Assembly: GCA_036502625.1 (NCBI GenBank)
Contig: DASXYG010000006.1
Location: 1-64,000, forward strand
Length of the DNA: 64,000 nt
From: DASXYG01 sp036502625
GTDB lineage: Bacteria > Actinomycetota > Actinomycetes > Streptosporangiales > Streptosporangiaceae
Reading direction: 5' to 3'
Every line of letters begins with the position of its first letter. The first letter of the stretch is position 1. A program made the position numbers and the translations under genes. The notes beneath the pieces were generated by a model that was not told the origin of the DNA, did no database searches, and saw only the letters and a program-made list of their open reading frames with translations. Shown in pieces: positions 1 through 8,518 of the stretch.

Positions 1-603
1 GAAGACGTCGGCGGGGCAGCCCGCGGAGTCGCCGGCGACCTGCTCGGGGGCCATGTACGCGGGGGTGCCGATGGGGGCGCCGGTCAGCGTGGTCGAGGCG
101 TCCTCGACGTGCGCGACGCCGAAGTCGATCACCCGCGGGCCCTCGGGGCCGAGCAGGACGTTCGCGGGCTTGAGGTCGCGGTGGACGATGCCGGCGGAGT
201 GGATCGCCACGAGGGCCGTCGCGCTGCCGATCATCAGCCGGTCCAGCGCCGACCCGCCCAGCGGCCCGCGCTCGCGGACGCGGCGGTGCAGCGACGGGCC
301 CGCGACGTACTCGGACACGATGTACGGCCGGGGCCCGGACACGTCGACGTCCAGGATGCGGGCGGTGCACCGGCCGCGTACCCGCCGCGCGGTCGCCGCC
401 TCCTTGGCCAGCCGCTCGCGCGAGCCGGGCCGCGCGGTGCGGTCCTCGTGCAGGAGCTTCAGCGCGACCATCCGGCCGTCCGGTGTGCGCGCCAGGTAGA
501 CGACGCCCTGCGCGCCCCGGCCGAGGCGCCCGGCAAGCGTGTACCGGCCGAGCCGACGCGGATCGTCGGACCGCAGCGGGCTGCGCAGGGGGAGGCTCGA
601 CAT
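1..603 (-). CDS. Ser/Thr protein kinase (Hanks type), 3' end beyond window
   Basis: Read on the minus strand from an ATG at 603, this encodes at least 201 residues of a eukaryotic-type protein kinase; the frame is open to the left edge, so the rest of the kinase and any sensor domain lie outside. Visible motifs: glycine loop GRGAQGVVYLA (28-38), the ATP lysine in VALK (K49), catalytic loop HRDLKPAN (141-148), DFG (160-162) and the activation/P+1 segment GTPAYMAPEQ (about 178-187). A GAGGAA ribosome site lies 8 nt before the ATG. It probably phosphorylates Ser/Thr on cytoplasmic targets; the substrate cannot be inferred. Upstream neighbour is a divergently transcribed oxidoreductase. Confidence 0.93.
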   Translation of the reverse strand, partial: MSSLPLRSPLRSDDPRRLGRYTLAGRLGRGAQGVVYLARTPDGRMVALKLLHEDRTARPGSRERLAKEAATARRVRGRCTARILDVDVSGPRPYIVSEYVAGPSLHRRVRERGPLGGSALDRLMIGSATALVAIHSAGIVHRDLKPANVLLGPEGPRVIDFGVAHVEDASTTLTGAPIGTPAYMAPEQVAGDSAGCPADVF

Positions 604-689
604 CGTCCGGATTCCTCGGGGGCGTTCGGGCAGGTCGACGGGTTACGTGGCGATCTGTTCCCTTTTGTACACGCATCGGTGCCCCGCAG

Positions 690-717
690 TCCGTACGGCG
701 CGCCGTTGCCGTACGGA
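690..717. repeat. Perfect 10-bp inverted repeat between divergent genes
   Basis: Arms TCCGTACGGC (690-699) and GCCGTACGGA (708-717) are exact reverse complements separated by 8 bp. Each arm contains the palindrome CCGTACGG, which is abundant in this genome. The element sits in the 262-bp gap between the kinase gene (start 603) and the LLM oxidoreductase (start 866), 148 bp before the latter. It could be an operator for either gene or simply a cluster of the abundant palindrome; no T-run follows on either strand, so a terminator is unlikely. Confidence 0.5.
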
Positions 718-865
718 AACCGGTTGGCGGATCTTCGTACGCGCGGCTAATCTCGGCGGGACTTCGGATCGCCGCCGCGCGTGAAATGACGCCGCAGAGC
801 GGGGGCGGGCCCTCGGGCCACGGAGGGGGCGGCACGTTCTGTTCGCGCGCCCTTCCGGAGGAATC

Positions 866-1732
866 ATGAAGATCGGTCTTGGCCTGCCCATCGCCGCGCC
901 CGCGTCGCTGCCCACCTGGGCGCGGCTCGCCGACGCCGGCCCGTTCTCGACGCTCGGCCTGCTCGACCGGCTCGTCTACGGCAACCCCGAGCCGCTCGTC
1001 ACGCTGGCCGCGCTGGCCGGCGCCACCACGCGCATCCGCCTCCAGACGGAGGTGCTGATCGCGCCGCTGCGGGACACCGCGCTGCTGGCGAAGCAGGCGG
1101 CCACGCTGGACGTCCTGTCCGGCGGGCGGTTCACGCTCGGCCTCGGCATCGGGGGTCGCGACGACGACTACCTGGCCGCGGGCCGCGACGTCCGTACGCG
1201 CGGGCGGCGGCTGGACGCCCAGATGGCCGCGCTGCGCCGCGCGTGGTCGGGGGAGCCGTACGACACGGGGGCCGGCGCGGTCGGCCCGGCGCCCGTCTCG
1301 ACCTGCGGTCCCGACGGGTGCGGCCCGGAGGTGCTGTTCGGCGCGTTCGCCCCGGCCGCGCTGGCGCGGGTCGCGCGCTGGGGCGACGGCCTGCTGTGCG
1401 CCGCCGCGCCGAGCTGGGGCGCGGGCGACCTCATCGCGTCCGTACGGCAATCCTGGGCCGACGCCGGGCGCGCCGGGCATCCGCGCATCGTCGCGCAGGT
1501 CAACGTGGCCCTCGGCGGCGACGACACGCGCGACGCCGCCCGCGAGGTGATCACCGCCTATTACGGTGACAATCCGCACGCCGGCACGATCATCGACGGC
1601 ATGCGCACCACGGTCGCCGAGATCCGCGACGCGGTCACGGCCTTCGCGGACCTGGGCGCCGACGAGCTGATGCTCTACACCTGGTCGCCGGACCCCGCCC
1701 AGGTCGGTCGCATCGCCGAGGCCGTCGCCTGA
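866..1732 (+). CDS. LLM-class flavin/F420-dependent oxidoreductase
   Basis: 288 residues. The start MKIGLGLPI and the arrangement of an N-terminal beta strand, LARLADAG-like helix, a segment ending in GRFTLGLGIGGR (about 84-100) and a C-terminal stretch DAVTAFADLGADELMLYTWSPD match the bacterial luciferase-like monooxygenase fold, where F420 or FMN is bound in a TIM barrel. At 288 residues it is typical for the F420-dependent subgroup common in actinobacteria. A strong GGAGGAA ribosome site precedes the ATG by 3-5 nt. It appears monocistronic, convergent with the polyprenyl synthase gene. Substrate unknown. Confidence 0.88.
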   Translation: MKIGLGLPIAAPASLPTWARLADAGPFSTLGLLDRLVYGNPEPLVTLAALAGATTRIRLQTEVLIAPLRDTALLAKQAATLDVLSGGRFTLGLGIGGRDDDYLAAGRDVRTRGRRLDAQMAALRRAWSGEPYDTGAGAVGPAPVSTCGPDGCGPEVLFGAFAPAALARVARWGDGLLCAAAPSWGAGDLIASVRQSWADAGRAGHPRIVAQVNVALGGDDTRDAAREVITAYYGDNPHAGTIIDGMRTTVAEIRDAVTAFADLGADELMLYTWSPDPAQVGRIAEAVA

Positions 1733-1747
1733 CCGGACCGGCCCGGG

Positions 1748-2821
1748 TCAGCTCCGCCGTGAGGTGGCGGCTACGGCCAGGGAGGACAGCGCCGCGCGGG
1801 CGTCGTCGGTGATGGGGGCCGCGGACAGGGCCGTCTCGGCCTCCGAGGCGTAACGGTCGATCAGCGACTCGCAGGCGGTCAGGCCCCCCGTGTCGCGGAT
1901 GATCTCGCGGAGGACGGCCACACCCTCGGTGTCGAGCGCGGGGTCGCCCAGGCGGGCGCGGAGGATCTCGGACTGGTCGCGGCTCGCGCGTTCCATGGCG
2001 GCGGCCACCAGGACCGTGCGCTTGCCCTCGCGGAGGTCGTCGCCCGCGGGCTTGCCGGTCTCCGCGGGGTCGCCGAAGACGCCGAGGACGTCGTCGCGGA
2101 GCTGGAAGGCGATGCCGAGCGGCATGCCGAACGCGGTGTACGCCTCGGCGAGGTCCGTACGGCCGGCCAGCGCGGCGCCGATGTGCAGCGGGCGCTCCAC
2201 GGTGTACTTCGCGCTCTTGTAGCGGACGACGTGCAGCGCGGACTCCACCGAGGACAGGCCGCGCGCCTGCTCGGCGAGGTCGAGGTACTGGCCGCACATC
2301 AGCTCGGTGCGCATCGCGTCGTAGACCGGGCGCGCGGCGGCGACCGTCTCCGGCGGCAGGCCGCAGCCGGTGAACATGGCGTCGGACCAGGCCAGGCAGA
2401 GGTCGCCGAGGAGGATCGCGCCGCCGACGCCGAACGCGGCCGGGTCGGAGCGCCAGCCGTTCTCGCGGTGCAGGGCGGCGAGCGCGCGGTGCGCGGCCGG
2501 GCGGCCGCGCCGGGTGTCGCTGCCGTCCATGACGTCGTCGTGGACGAGCGCGCTTGCCTGTAGCAGTTCCAGTGACGCGGCGGCGGCGACGATCGCGGCA
2601 TCGCCCTCGGGTGCGCCGCCCGCGCCGCGCCACGCCCAGTAGCAGAACGCGGGGCGCAGCCGCTTCCCGCCGGACAGCAGCCCGTCGAGGACGTCCATCG
2701 CGGGGAGGAGCTCCTTGCCGATCTCGGCGAGCTCGCCCCGGCGGCGGGCGGTGAACGCGCCCAGCGACTCGGCGATCCGGGCGGCCAGCTCGGATGGTGC
2801 GGGCGCGATGGGCGGGGTCAT
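1748..2821 (-). CDS. Polyprenyl (geranylgeranyl-type) diphosphate synthase
   Basis: 357 residues from the ATG at 2821. It carries the lysine/arginine region GGKRLRP (51-57), the first aspartate-rich motif DDVMD (95-99) followed by TRRGRP, and the second motif DD in QLRDDVLGVFGD (about 240-251), the Mg-diphosphate binding sites of trans-isoprenyl diphosphate synthases. It condenses isopentenyl diphosphate onto allylic diphosphates in the cytoplasm; chain length is not predictable with certainty. The frame is open 64 codons further upstream, but a TACGCT -10 box 7 nt before this ATG argues for a leaderless start here. Confidence 0.93.
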   Translation of the reverse strand: MTPPIAPAPSELAARIAESLGAFTARRRGELAEIGKELLPAMDVLDGLLSGGKRLRPAFCYWAWRGAGGAPEGDAAIVAAAASLELLQASALVHDDVMDGSDTRRGRPAAHRALAALHRENGWRSDPAAFGVGGAILLGDLCLAWSDAMFTGCGLPPETVAAARPVYDAMRTELMCGQYLDLAEQARGLSSVESALHVVRYKSAKYTVERPLHIGAALAGRTDLAEAYTAFGMPLGIAFQLRDDVLGVFGDPAETGKPAGDDLREGKRTVLVAAAMERASRDQSEILRARLGDPALDTEGVAVLREIIRDTGGLTACESLIDRYASEAETALSAAPITDDARAALSSLAVAATSRRS

Positions 2822-3138
2822 GCACCGGAGCGTACCGGCCGCGGCGTACCGTCCTTGCCGAGGCGAGCCGCGCCCGCCTCGCGTGCCTGTGGCATGGTAT
2901 GGCCCACACCGCTGACGCTCGCTTTCAAGACGCATGGCACAACAGGACGGTTGGCGGCGTACGGGTAAAATACGGCCCAAGTTCGCGACTCGAATCGCGC
3001 CCCTGCGGCCCATAGGGCAAACTGCACGCTCGGATCTCGCAAGGTGACCGTGCGAGACTTCGTGGCTACAACCGTTCGCGCATACGGGATGACTCGTAGT
3101 GCCTCCCCCGCGCCGGACCCGGCTCCAGAGAGGTTCCC
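2822..3138. other. 317-bp divergent intergenic region
   Basis: No credible gene. It holds the leaderless -10 box of the polyprenyl synthase gene, an A-rich TAAAAT (2966-2971) that could be a -10 element for the rightward GT2-TagF gene although no good -35 partner is seen, and a 7-bp inverted repeat TCTCGCA (3035-3041) / TGCGAGA (3051-3057) with a 9-nt spacer. The last may be an operator or a leader hairpin. Confidence 0.4.
2829..2834 (-). promoter_or_regulatory. -10 box (TACGCT) for leaderless polyprenyl synthase mRNA
   Basis: TACGCT on the minus strand, 7 nt before the ATG at 2821. Transcription starting about 7 nt downstream of this hexamer would begin at the start codon. No ribosome site is visible. 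Confidence 0.45.
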
Positions 3139-6100
3139 GTGCCCAAACTCAGCGTCATCGTTCCCTTCGCCAGCGCTGAGCCCCACCTCGCGGAGTGCCT
3201 CGGCTCCGTCGCCGCCCAGACCCTCACGGACTTCGAGGCGCTCCTCGTGCCGGTGGCCGCCGATCCGGACGCGCCCGCGGAGGCGGCCGAAGAGGACGAC
3301 ACGGCCGACGAGGGCACGGACGTCGCCGACGACGACGCGGTGGCGGTGGCGCGGTCGTTCGCCGAGGGCGATCCGCGGTTCCGGCTGCTCGACCCCGCCG
3401 CCGGCATCGGCGACGCGCGCGACGCCGGGGCGCGCGCCGCGGCGGGGGAGTACCTCACGTTCCTCACGGCCTCGGACCGCGTCCCGGCGTACGGCTACGC
3501 CCGCATGGTCACCGGCCTCGACGACTCCGGTTCGGACTTCGCCACCGGCAACGTCTTCCGCTTCAACGAGCTCGGCGCCCGCCGCTCGCCGTGGTACGCC
3601 CGGATGTTCGCGGCCAACGCGGTCGGTACGCACATCAGCGCCATGGACGCCCTGGTCCGCGACCGCCTGGTCGGCAACAAGGTGTGGCGGAACTCATTCT
3701 GGGCCGGCGCCGGCATCGCGTTCGGCGGCGACGACGCCGCGGAGAGCCTGCTCATGTCGCGCGCGCACTTCACCGCGCGCACCGTCGACACGCACGCCGC
3801 GCCCATCTACATCTGGCGCGACGCCCCTCCCGGCAGCGTCACCGGCCTCACGCCCGCCGACGTCACGACCGTGTTCGGCCAGGTCACCGAGCTCGGCGCG
3901 TACCTCGCGGCCAACCGCCCGCCCGCCGAGCAGCGGCTGTGGCGCGACACGGCGCTGCGCACGGACCTCTGGCGGCTGCTCACCCGGCTCGACGAGGCCG
4001 ACGAGGCGGCGCGCGCCCGCTTCCTCGACCTCGCCGTGCCGTACCTCTCGGTGATCGACCCGGAGATCTTCAACGACCTCCCCGTGCTGCGCCGCCTCGA
4101 CTGGTACCTCGTGGCGCGCCGGATGATGCCGCAGCTCGAGGAGATGCTCACGTTCCAGAAGAGCGTCGAGCTGAAGCGCGCCCGCGCCGTACGCCACGGG
4201 CTGCGGTACTACGCCGCGTACCCGTTCCTCGACGACCCGGCCGCCGGCGTGCCGCGCCGCGTCTACCGGCTCGACGAGGAGCTGAGCGTCCGGCAGAAGA
4301 CCGAGTCGATCGGGTGGTCCGCCGACGGCAATCTGGTGATCAGCGGCCGGGCCGGAATCCGGTTCCTGCGGTCGGGGCGGCGCTGGCAGCAGCAGATGGT
4401 GGCGTTCCTGATCGACCCCGCCACCCGCCGCCGTACGCCCCTGCCGATCCGGGTCCGCCGCGCGGCGGAGTTCCGCCTGCCCGACTCGCCGAAGGCCGCG
4501 CGGCACGACTGGGGCGGCTTCGAGATCACCATCGACCCGGAGAAGCTGCGCACCGACGGCCAGTGGCGCGACGCCAGGTGGCAGGTCGAGCTGATGATCG
4601 TCAACCGGGGCCTGGTGCGCCGCCGGCTGATCGGCTCTCCGGTGGCGGGCGCGCCGCGCCGCCCGGAGTACCGCGAGGTCACCCCCGGCACCTGGATCCG
4701 CCCCGACTGGTCGGACAACGACCTGGTGCTGGACGTCGAGCGGCTGCCGTTCGAGGTCACCGGCCACTCCATGGACGGCGGCGACCTGGTGCTCACCGGT
4801 CCGTCCGCCACCGCGACCGAGACCCGCGCGCTGCGCGTGACCTGGCGCGACGGCGCCGTGGGCGGCGAATGGCCGGTGGTGATCGACGGCCGTGAGTTCA
4901 GCGTGCGCATCGACGCGGCGCGGCTGCTCGCCGACGCCGAGGTCGCCGACACGCTCTACAACCAGGGCGCGCACGCGCTGCGCTGGGACGTCGCGACCGT
5001 ACGCCGCGACGGCACGACCCGGAACGTCGTGCTGTCCGAGTCGCGCGGCGAGGGCCGCTACGCCGTGGGGGAGCGCCGGGTGGCCGTCCAGCGGACGCAC
5101 ACCGGCCACCTGCGGCTGGAGACGGGGCTGCCCGCCCCGGTGGTCGCCAGCGCCGCGTGGAAGGGCGCCACGCTGAGCCTCGACGTCCACTTCGAGACGC
5201 CGGACGGCTGCCGTCCGGAACTCGTGCTGAAGGCGCGCGGCCGCAACGAGGAGCACCTGTTCCCCCTGGAGCGCGTCGGCGACACGGCCGACCGGCTCAC
5301 CGCGGCCTTCGACCCGCCCGCCGTGCGCTCCCACGCGGGCGTGCTGCCGCTGCCCAGCGGCACGTACGAACTGCTCATCCGCGCGAGCCGCCCGGACACC
5401 GACGCCGACCCCGGCTCGGACGCCCGCGGCCAGCTCGACCACGACTTCCTGCGCCACCTGCCGCTCGGCCACGAAGCCGGCCACCGGACGTTCACGCTCG
5501 ACAGCTCCGGCTACGACGTGCCCGTGCTCACCGTCACCGGCGACCTGCGCCCGGAGGAGCGCGGCACGTACGCGCAGCAGCAGTTGCGCGAGGTCGCCTA
5601 CCCGGCCATGCGGCAGCGCCCCGTCGAGCGGCGGATCTACTTCGACTCCTTCACCGGCCGCCAGTTCTCCGACAGCCCGCGCGCCATCTACGAGGAGCTG
5701 CGCCGCCGCGGCGTGGCGTACCCCGCGGGCTGGCTGGCCCGCGACGGCCAGGTGGCGCTGCCGGAGGACCTCGAGCTCGTACGCCACACCGGCGAGCCGT
5801 ACTACGACTGGCTGGCCCGGTCCGCGTACATCGTGTCCAACTCGCGGCTGCCGCAGTGGTTCGCCCGCCGCGAGGGCCAGACGGTGCTGCAGACCTGGCA
5901 CGGCTCGATGCTCAAGCGCATCGGCTTCGACATCGAGAAGATCCGCGGCAAGTCGCGCGACTACCACGAGAAGCTGGCCCACGAGGTGGCCCAGTGGGAC
6001 TACCTGGTCTCGCCGAGCCCGTGGGCGACGCCGATCCTGCGGCAGGCGTTCCGGTTCGACGGCGAGATCCTGGAGACCGGCTACCCCCGCAACGACATCT

Positions 6101-6711
6101 TCTTCGCGCCCAACCGGGACGAGATCGCCGCGCGCACCCGCGCCGCGCTCGGCCTCCCGGCGGACAAGAAGGTGATCATGTACGCCCCGACCTGGCGGGA
6201 CAACAAGTTCTACTCCCGCGGGAAGTACAAGCTGGACCTCCAGCTCGACCTCAAGCGCGCGTACGACCGGCTCGGCGACGACTACGTCCTGCTGGTGCGG
6301 CGCCACCCCTGGGTGGTGGACCGCGTGCCGCGCGCCGGGCGCGAGTTCGTCTTCGACGTGTCGACGTACCCGGAGATCATGGACCTCTTCCTGATCACCG
6401 ACGTGCTGATCACCGACTACTCGTCGCTGATGTTCGACTTCGCCAACACCGGCAGGCCCATGCTGTTCTTCACGTACGACATGGCCGACTACCGGGACAA
6501 CCTGCGCGGCTTCTACTTCGACTTCGAGGAGACGGCGCCCGGCCCGCTGCTGCCGACCAGCGACGACGTCATCGAGGCGGTCGGCGACATCGACGCCGTG
6601 GCGGCCGCGCACGCCGCGCGCTACGAGGCGTTCACGACCCGGTTCTGCCCCCTCGACGACGGCAAGGCGGCCGCCCGGGTCGTCGATCGCGCTCTGGCCA
6701 ATCTCAAGTGA
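3139..6711 (+). CDS. Bifunctional GT2 glycosyltransferase / CDP-glycerol glycerophosphotransferase (TagF-like)
   Basis: 1190 residues from a GTG with GAGAGG upstream. Residues 1-110 resemble a family-2 glycosyltransferase (LSVIVPFASAEPHLAECLGS, GDARDAGARAAAGEYLTFLTASD) interrupted by an unusually acidic stretch at about 38-65. A long middle part has no motif I recognise. The last ~390 residues are a CDP-glycerol glycerophosphotransferase: QTWHGSMLKRIGFD, SPSPWATPILRQAF, YAPTWRDN, VRRHPWV and DVLITDYSSLMFDFA, the family signatures of TagF/TagB. It should act at the inner face of the membrane, building or priming a teichoic-acid-like or glycerol-phosphate-decorated polymer. Acceptor and sugar are not determinable. 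The only neighbour is metF, 17 bp downstream, unlikely to be related. Confidence 0.87.
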   Translation: MPKLSVIVPFASAEPHLAECLGSVAAQTLTDFEALLVPVAADPDAPAEAAEEDDTADEGTDVADDDAVAVARSFAEGDPRFRLLDPAAGIGDARDAGARAAAGEYLTFLTASDRVPAYGYARMVTGLDDSGSDFATGNVFRFNELGARRSPWYARMFAANAVGTHISAMDALVRDRLVGNKVWRNSFWAGAGIAFGGDDAAESLLMSRAHFTARTVDTHAAPIYIWRDAPPGSVTGLTPADVTTVFGQVTELGAYLAANRPPAEQRLWRDTALRTDLWRLLTRLDEADEAARARFLDLAVPYLSVIDPEIFNDLPVLRRLDWYLVARRMMPQLEEMLTFQKSVELKRARAVRHGLRYYAAYPFLDDPAAGVPRRVYRLDEELSVRQKTESIGWSADGNLVISGRAGIRFLRSGRRWQQQMVAFLIDPATRRRTPLPIRVRRAAEFRLPDSPKAARHDWGGFEITIDPEKLRTDGQWRDARWQVELMIVNRGLVRRRLIGSPVAGAPRRPEYREVTPGTWIRPDWSDNDLVLDVERLPFEVTGHSMDGGDLVLTGPSATATETRALRVTWRDGAVGGEWPVVIDGREFSVRIDAARLLADAEVADTLYNQGAHALRWDVATVRRDGTTRNVVLSESRGEGRYAVGERRVAVQRTHTGHLRLETGLPAPVVASAAWKGATLSLDVHFETPDGCRPELVLKARGRNEEHLFPLERVGDTADRLTAAFDPPAVRSHAGVLPLPSGTYELLIRASRPDTDADPGSDARGQLDHDFLRHLPLGHEAGHRTFTLDSSGYDVPVLTVTGDLRPEERGTYAQQQLREVAYPAMRQRPVERRIYFDSFTGRQFSDSPRAIYEELRRRGVAYPAGWLARDGQVALPEDLELVRHTGEPYYDWLARSAYIVSNSRLPQWFARREGQTVLQTWHGSMLKRIGFDIEKIRGKSRDYHEKLAHEVAQWDYLVSPSPWATPILRQAFRFDGEILETGYPRNDIFFAPNRDEIAARTRAALGLPADKKVIMYAPTWRDNKFYSRGKYKLDLQLDLKRAYDRLGDDYVLLVRRHPWVVDRVPRAGREFVFDVSTYPEIMDLFLITDVLITDYSSLMFDFANTGRPMLFFTYDMADYRDNLRGFYFDFEETAPGPLLPTSDDVIEAVGDIDAVAAAHAARYEAFTTRFCPLDDGKAAARVVDRALANLK

Positions 6712-6716
6712 GCCAC

Positions 6717-6722
6717 TAGGCT
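6717..6722 (+). promoter_or_regulatory. -10 box (TAGGCT) for leaderless metF mRNA
   Basis: TAGGCT with 6 nt to the metF ATG at 6729, overlapping the 17-bp gap after the previous gene. No ribosome site precedes the ATG, so leaderless transcription is the simplest reading. Confidence 0.5.
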
Positions 6723-6728
6723 TGGCGC

Positions 6729-7658
6729 ATGCCTGCCTCGGATCTGACCCCGCGTACCAACCGCTCGCCGCTGATCCGCGACGTCCTCGCCTCGCGCCCG
6801 ACGTTCTCCTTCGAGTTCTTCCCACCGAAGACCGACAACGGCGAGCAGAACCTCTGGCAGGCCATCCGCGAGCTGGAAGGGCTGCGGCCCTCGTTCGTCG
6901 ACGTCACGTACGGCGCGGGCGGCGGCAGCCGCGACCGCACGGTGCGCATCACCGAGCGCATCGCCGCCGAGACGACCCTCGCCCCGGTCGGCCACCTGAC
7001 GGCCGTGAACCACTCCGTGGCCGAGCTGCGCCACGTCATCGGGTCGTACGCCGCCGCGGGCGTACGGAACGTCCTGGCGCTGCGCGGCGACCCTCCCGGC
7101 GACCCCCAGGGCGAGTGGGTCGCCCACCCGGAGGGGTTCACCTACGCCGCCGAGCTGGTCGAGCTGATCAAGAACTCCGGCGACTTCTGCGTCGGCGTGG
7201 CCGCGTTCCCGGAGAAGCACCCCCGCTCGCCCGACCACGACGCCGACGTCGACTTCCTGGTCCGTAAGTGCCGGGCCGGCGCCGACTTCGCCATCACGCA
7301 GATGTTCTTCTACATCGAGGACTACCTGCGGCTGCGCGACCGCGTCGCGGCGGAGGGCTGCGACGTCCCGATCATCGCGGGCATCATGCCGATCACCAAC
7401 GTCAAGATGATCGAGCGGTCCGCGCAACTGTCCGGCGCGAAGTTCCCGCCCGCGCTGGCCGAGCGGCTGCACGCCGTCGCCGACGACCCCGCGGCCGTAC
7501 GCGAGATCGGGGTGGAGTACGCCTGCGAGCTCAGCGACCGCCTGCTCGCCGAGGGCGCCCCCGGCCTGCACTTCTACACGCTCAACAAGTCGACGGCCAC
7601 CCGCGAGATCTACCAGCGCCTCGGCCTCGGCCCCGCACGCTCCGCCGCCGCGAGCTGA
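6729..7658 (+). CDS. metF: 5,10-methylenetetrahydrofolate reductase
   Basis: 309 residues, full length for the family. Signatures: FEFFPPKTD near residue 28, VTYGAGGGSRDRT (about 59-71), RNVLALRGDPPGD (about 115-127), and the FAD-barrel segments ADFAITQMFFYIEDY and PIIAGIMPITN. It reduces CH2-THF to CH3-THF with NAD(P)H via FAD, feeding methionine synthesis; metK lies 16 kb away in the same window. Appears to have its own leaderless promoter. Confidence 0.96.
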   Translation: MPASDLTPRTNRSPLIRDVLASRPTFSFEFFPPKTDNGEQNLWQAIRELEGLRPSFVDVTYGAGGGSRDRTVRITERIAAETTLAPVGHLTAVNHSVAELRHVIGSYAAAGVRNVLALRGDPPGDPQGEWVAHPEGFTYAAELVELIKNSGDFCVGVAAFPEKHPRSPDHDADVDFLVRKCRAGADFAITQMFFYIEDYLRLRDRVAAEGCDVPIIAGIMPITNVKMIERSAQLSGAKFPPALAERLHAVADDPAAVREIGVEYACELSDRLLAEGAPGLHFYTLNKSTATREIYQRLGLGPARSAAAS

Positions 7659-7670
7659 GCCCGCCGGGCG

Positions 7671-8225
7671 TCAGGCGCCCGCCAGCGGCAGGGCGGCGCC
7701 CATGATGGCGTACGGCTCGTACGACCCGGGGAAGCGGTATGCCGTCAGGAGGTCGGCGAAGCCGAGGGAGCGGTAGAGGTGGCGGGCGGGGGTCGCGGCG
7801 TCACGCGTGGACAGCAGCGCGGTGCGCTCCAGGCGGCCCGCGCACAGCGTCGTCACCATCGACCGGCCGATGCCGCGCCCCTGGTGGTCGGTGGCGACGT
7901 GCACCTCGCCGATCTCGAAGCCGTCGGCCACCCAGGCGGTGGCGAACCGCCGGCCCGAGGAGGCCGTGAGCGCCACCTCGACGACGTCGTGCCACCACTG
8001 GCCGGACCGGCCGGGGAAGCCGTACGCGAAGGCGACGCGGCGGCCCTGGTCGGAGACGGCCAGGCAGCGGAACCCGGTGTAGGAGGCGTGGCGCAGCATG
8101 ATCTGGCGGCGCCCGGGCAACTGCTCGGGCGGTGGCCGCATCGCGTCGGCGTAGACCGCGAGGAAGGCGTCGAGCCGCCGCGTGAACGCGGGCCCGTCGA
8201 GCTCGTCAAGCCCGGCAGGTGTCAT
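7671..8225 (-). CDS. GNAT family N-acetyltransferase
   Basis: 184 residues. The acetyl-CoA binding motif A is seen as GEVHVATDHQGRGIGRSMV (about 111-130), followed by ARHLYRSLGF, the motif-B helix-strand typical of GNAT enzymes. N-terminal region (YTGFRCLAVSDQGRRVAFAYGFPG) supplies the usual sheet. Substrate unknown. Convergent with metF (12 bp between stop codons). A TAAGCT box 6 nt before the ATG suggests a leaderless mRNA. Confidence 0.85.
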   Translation of the reverse strand: MTPAGLDELDGPAFTRRLDAFLAVYADAMRPPPEQLPGRRQIMLRHASYTGFRCLAVSDQGRRVAFAYGFPGRSGQWWHDVVEVALTASSGRRFATAWVADGFEIGEVHVATDHQGRGIGRSMVTTLCAGRLERTALLSTRDAATPARHLYRSLGFADLLTAYRFPGSYEPYAIMGAALPLAGA

Positions 8226-8231
8226 GCGGCG

Positions 8232-8237
8232 AGCTTA
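8232..8237 (-). promoter_or_regulatory. -10 box (TAAGCT) for the GNAT gene
   Basis: TAAGCT on the minus strand, 6 nt from the ATG at 8225. Confidence 0.4.
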
Positions 8238-8356
8238 CTGGTGCGGCCGTGCGCCGGTGTCGCGTCCGCGGCGCTGATCGGCGGCGGAGCCGGGCATGGA
8301 ACACGAGTTACGAAGATCTCCGCTGATCAGAGAGTTTTTTCGCGCCTGAGTGCGAC

Positions 8357-8385
8357 TTGACGCGGGCCGCCGGAATCGCTTAACT
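8357..8385 (+). promoter_or_regulatory. Candidate sigma70-type promoter reading toward bldD antisense
   Basis: TTGACG (8357-8362), a 17-bp spacer and TTAACT (8380-8385) form a good housekeeping-type promoter. The predicted transcription start, about 8392, coincides with the left end of the LexA-type box. No coding gene follows on this strand for over 1 kb. Confidence 0.5.
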
Positions 8386-8392
8386 GGGCGCA

Positions 8393-8412
8393 GGTCGAAC
8401 ACGCGTTCGACC
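8393..8412. promoter_or_regulatory. LexA/SOS box
   Basis: The sequence contains TCGAAC, four bases ACGC, and GTTCGA (8395-8410), an exact match to the actinobacterial SOS box CGAAC-N4-GTTCG, extended to an 8-bp perfect inverted repeat (8393-8400 / 8405-8412). It overlaps the predicted start of the rightward promoter at 8357-8385, the classic position for repression. The leftward GNAT start is 168 bp away, and its -10 box is about 156 bp from the site, so rightward control is more likely. Confidence 0.65.
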
Positions 8413-8518
8413 AGCGCGCGGGTACGGGTCCATCCCCCCTGGGTCCGTGCGCGCGGGTGCGGCGGCCGGGAGGGATGAGGGGAAGCGTCTTTCCCGGCCG
8501 CCGTCCGACATAGCGAAA

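Noticed and set aside
2990..3040. tRNA-like arms near TTCGCGACTCGAATCGCG
   Set aside because: No acceptor stem, no T-loop GTTCGANNC and no cloverleaf could be formed.
3694..6825. 1043-codon minus-strand frame across the TagF-like gene
   Set aside because: Its composition (Val/Arg/His/Glu) is that of a shadow frame; the plus frame carries clear enzyme motifs.
8315..8340. Intrinsic terminator ending in T6
   Set aside because: The preceding stem is only 4 bp with a 9-nt loop and no gene on the plus strand ends there.
8400..8503. 6C RNA motif
   Set aside because: Only one of the two required hairpin loops has six cytosines.
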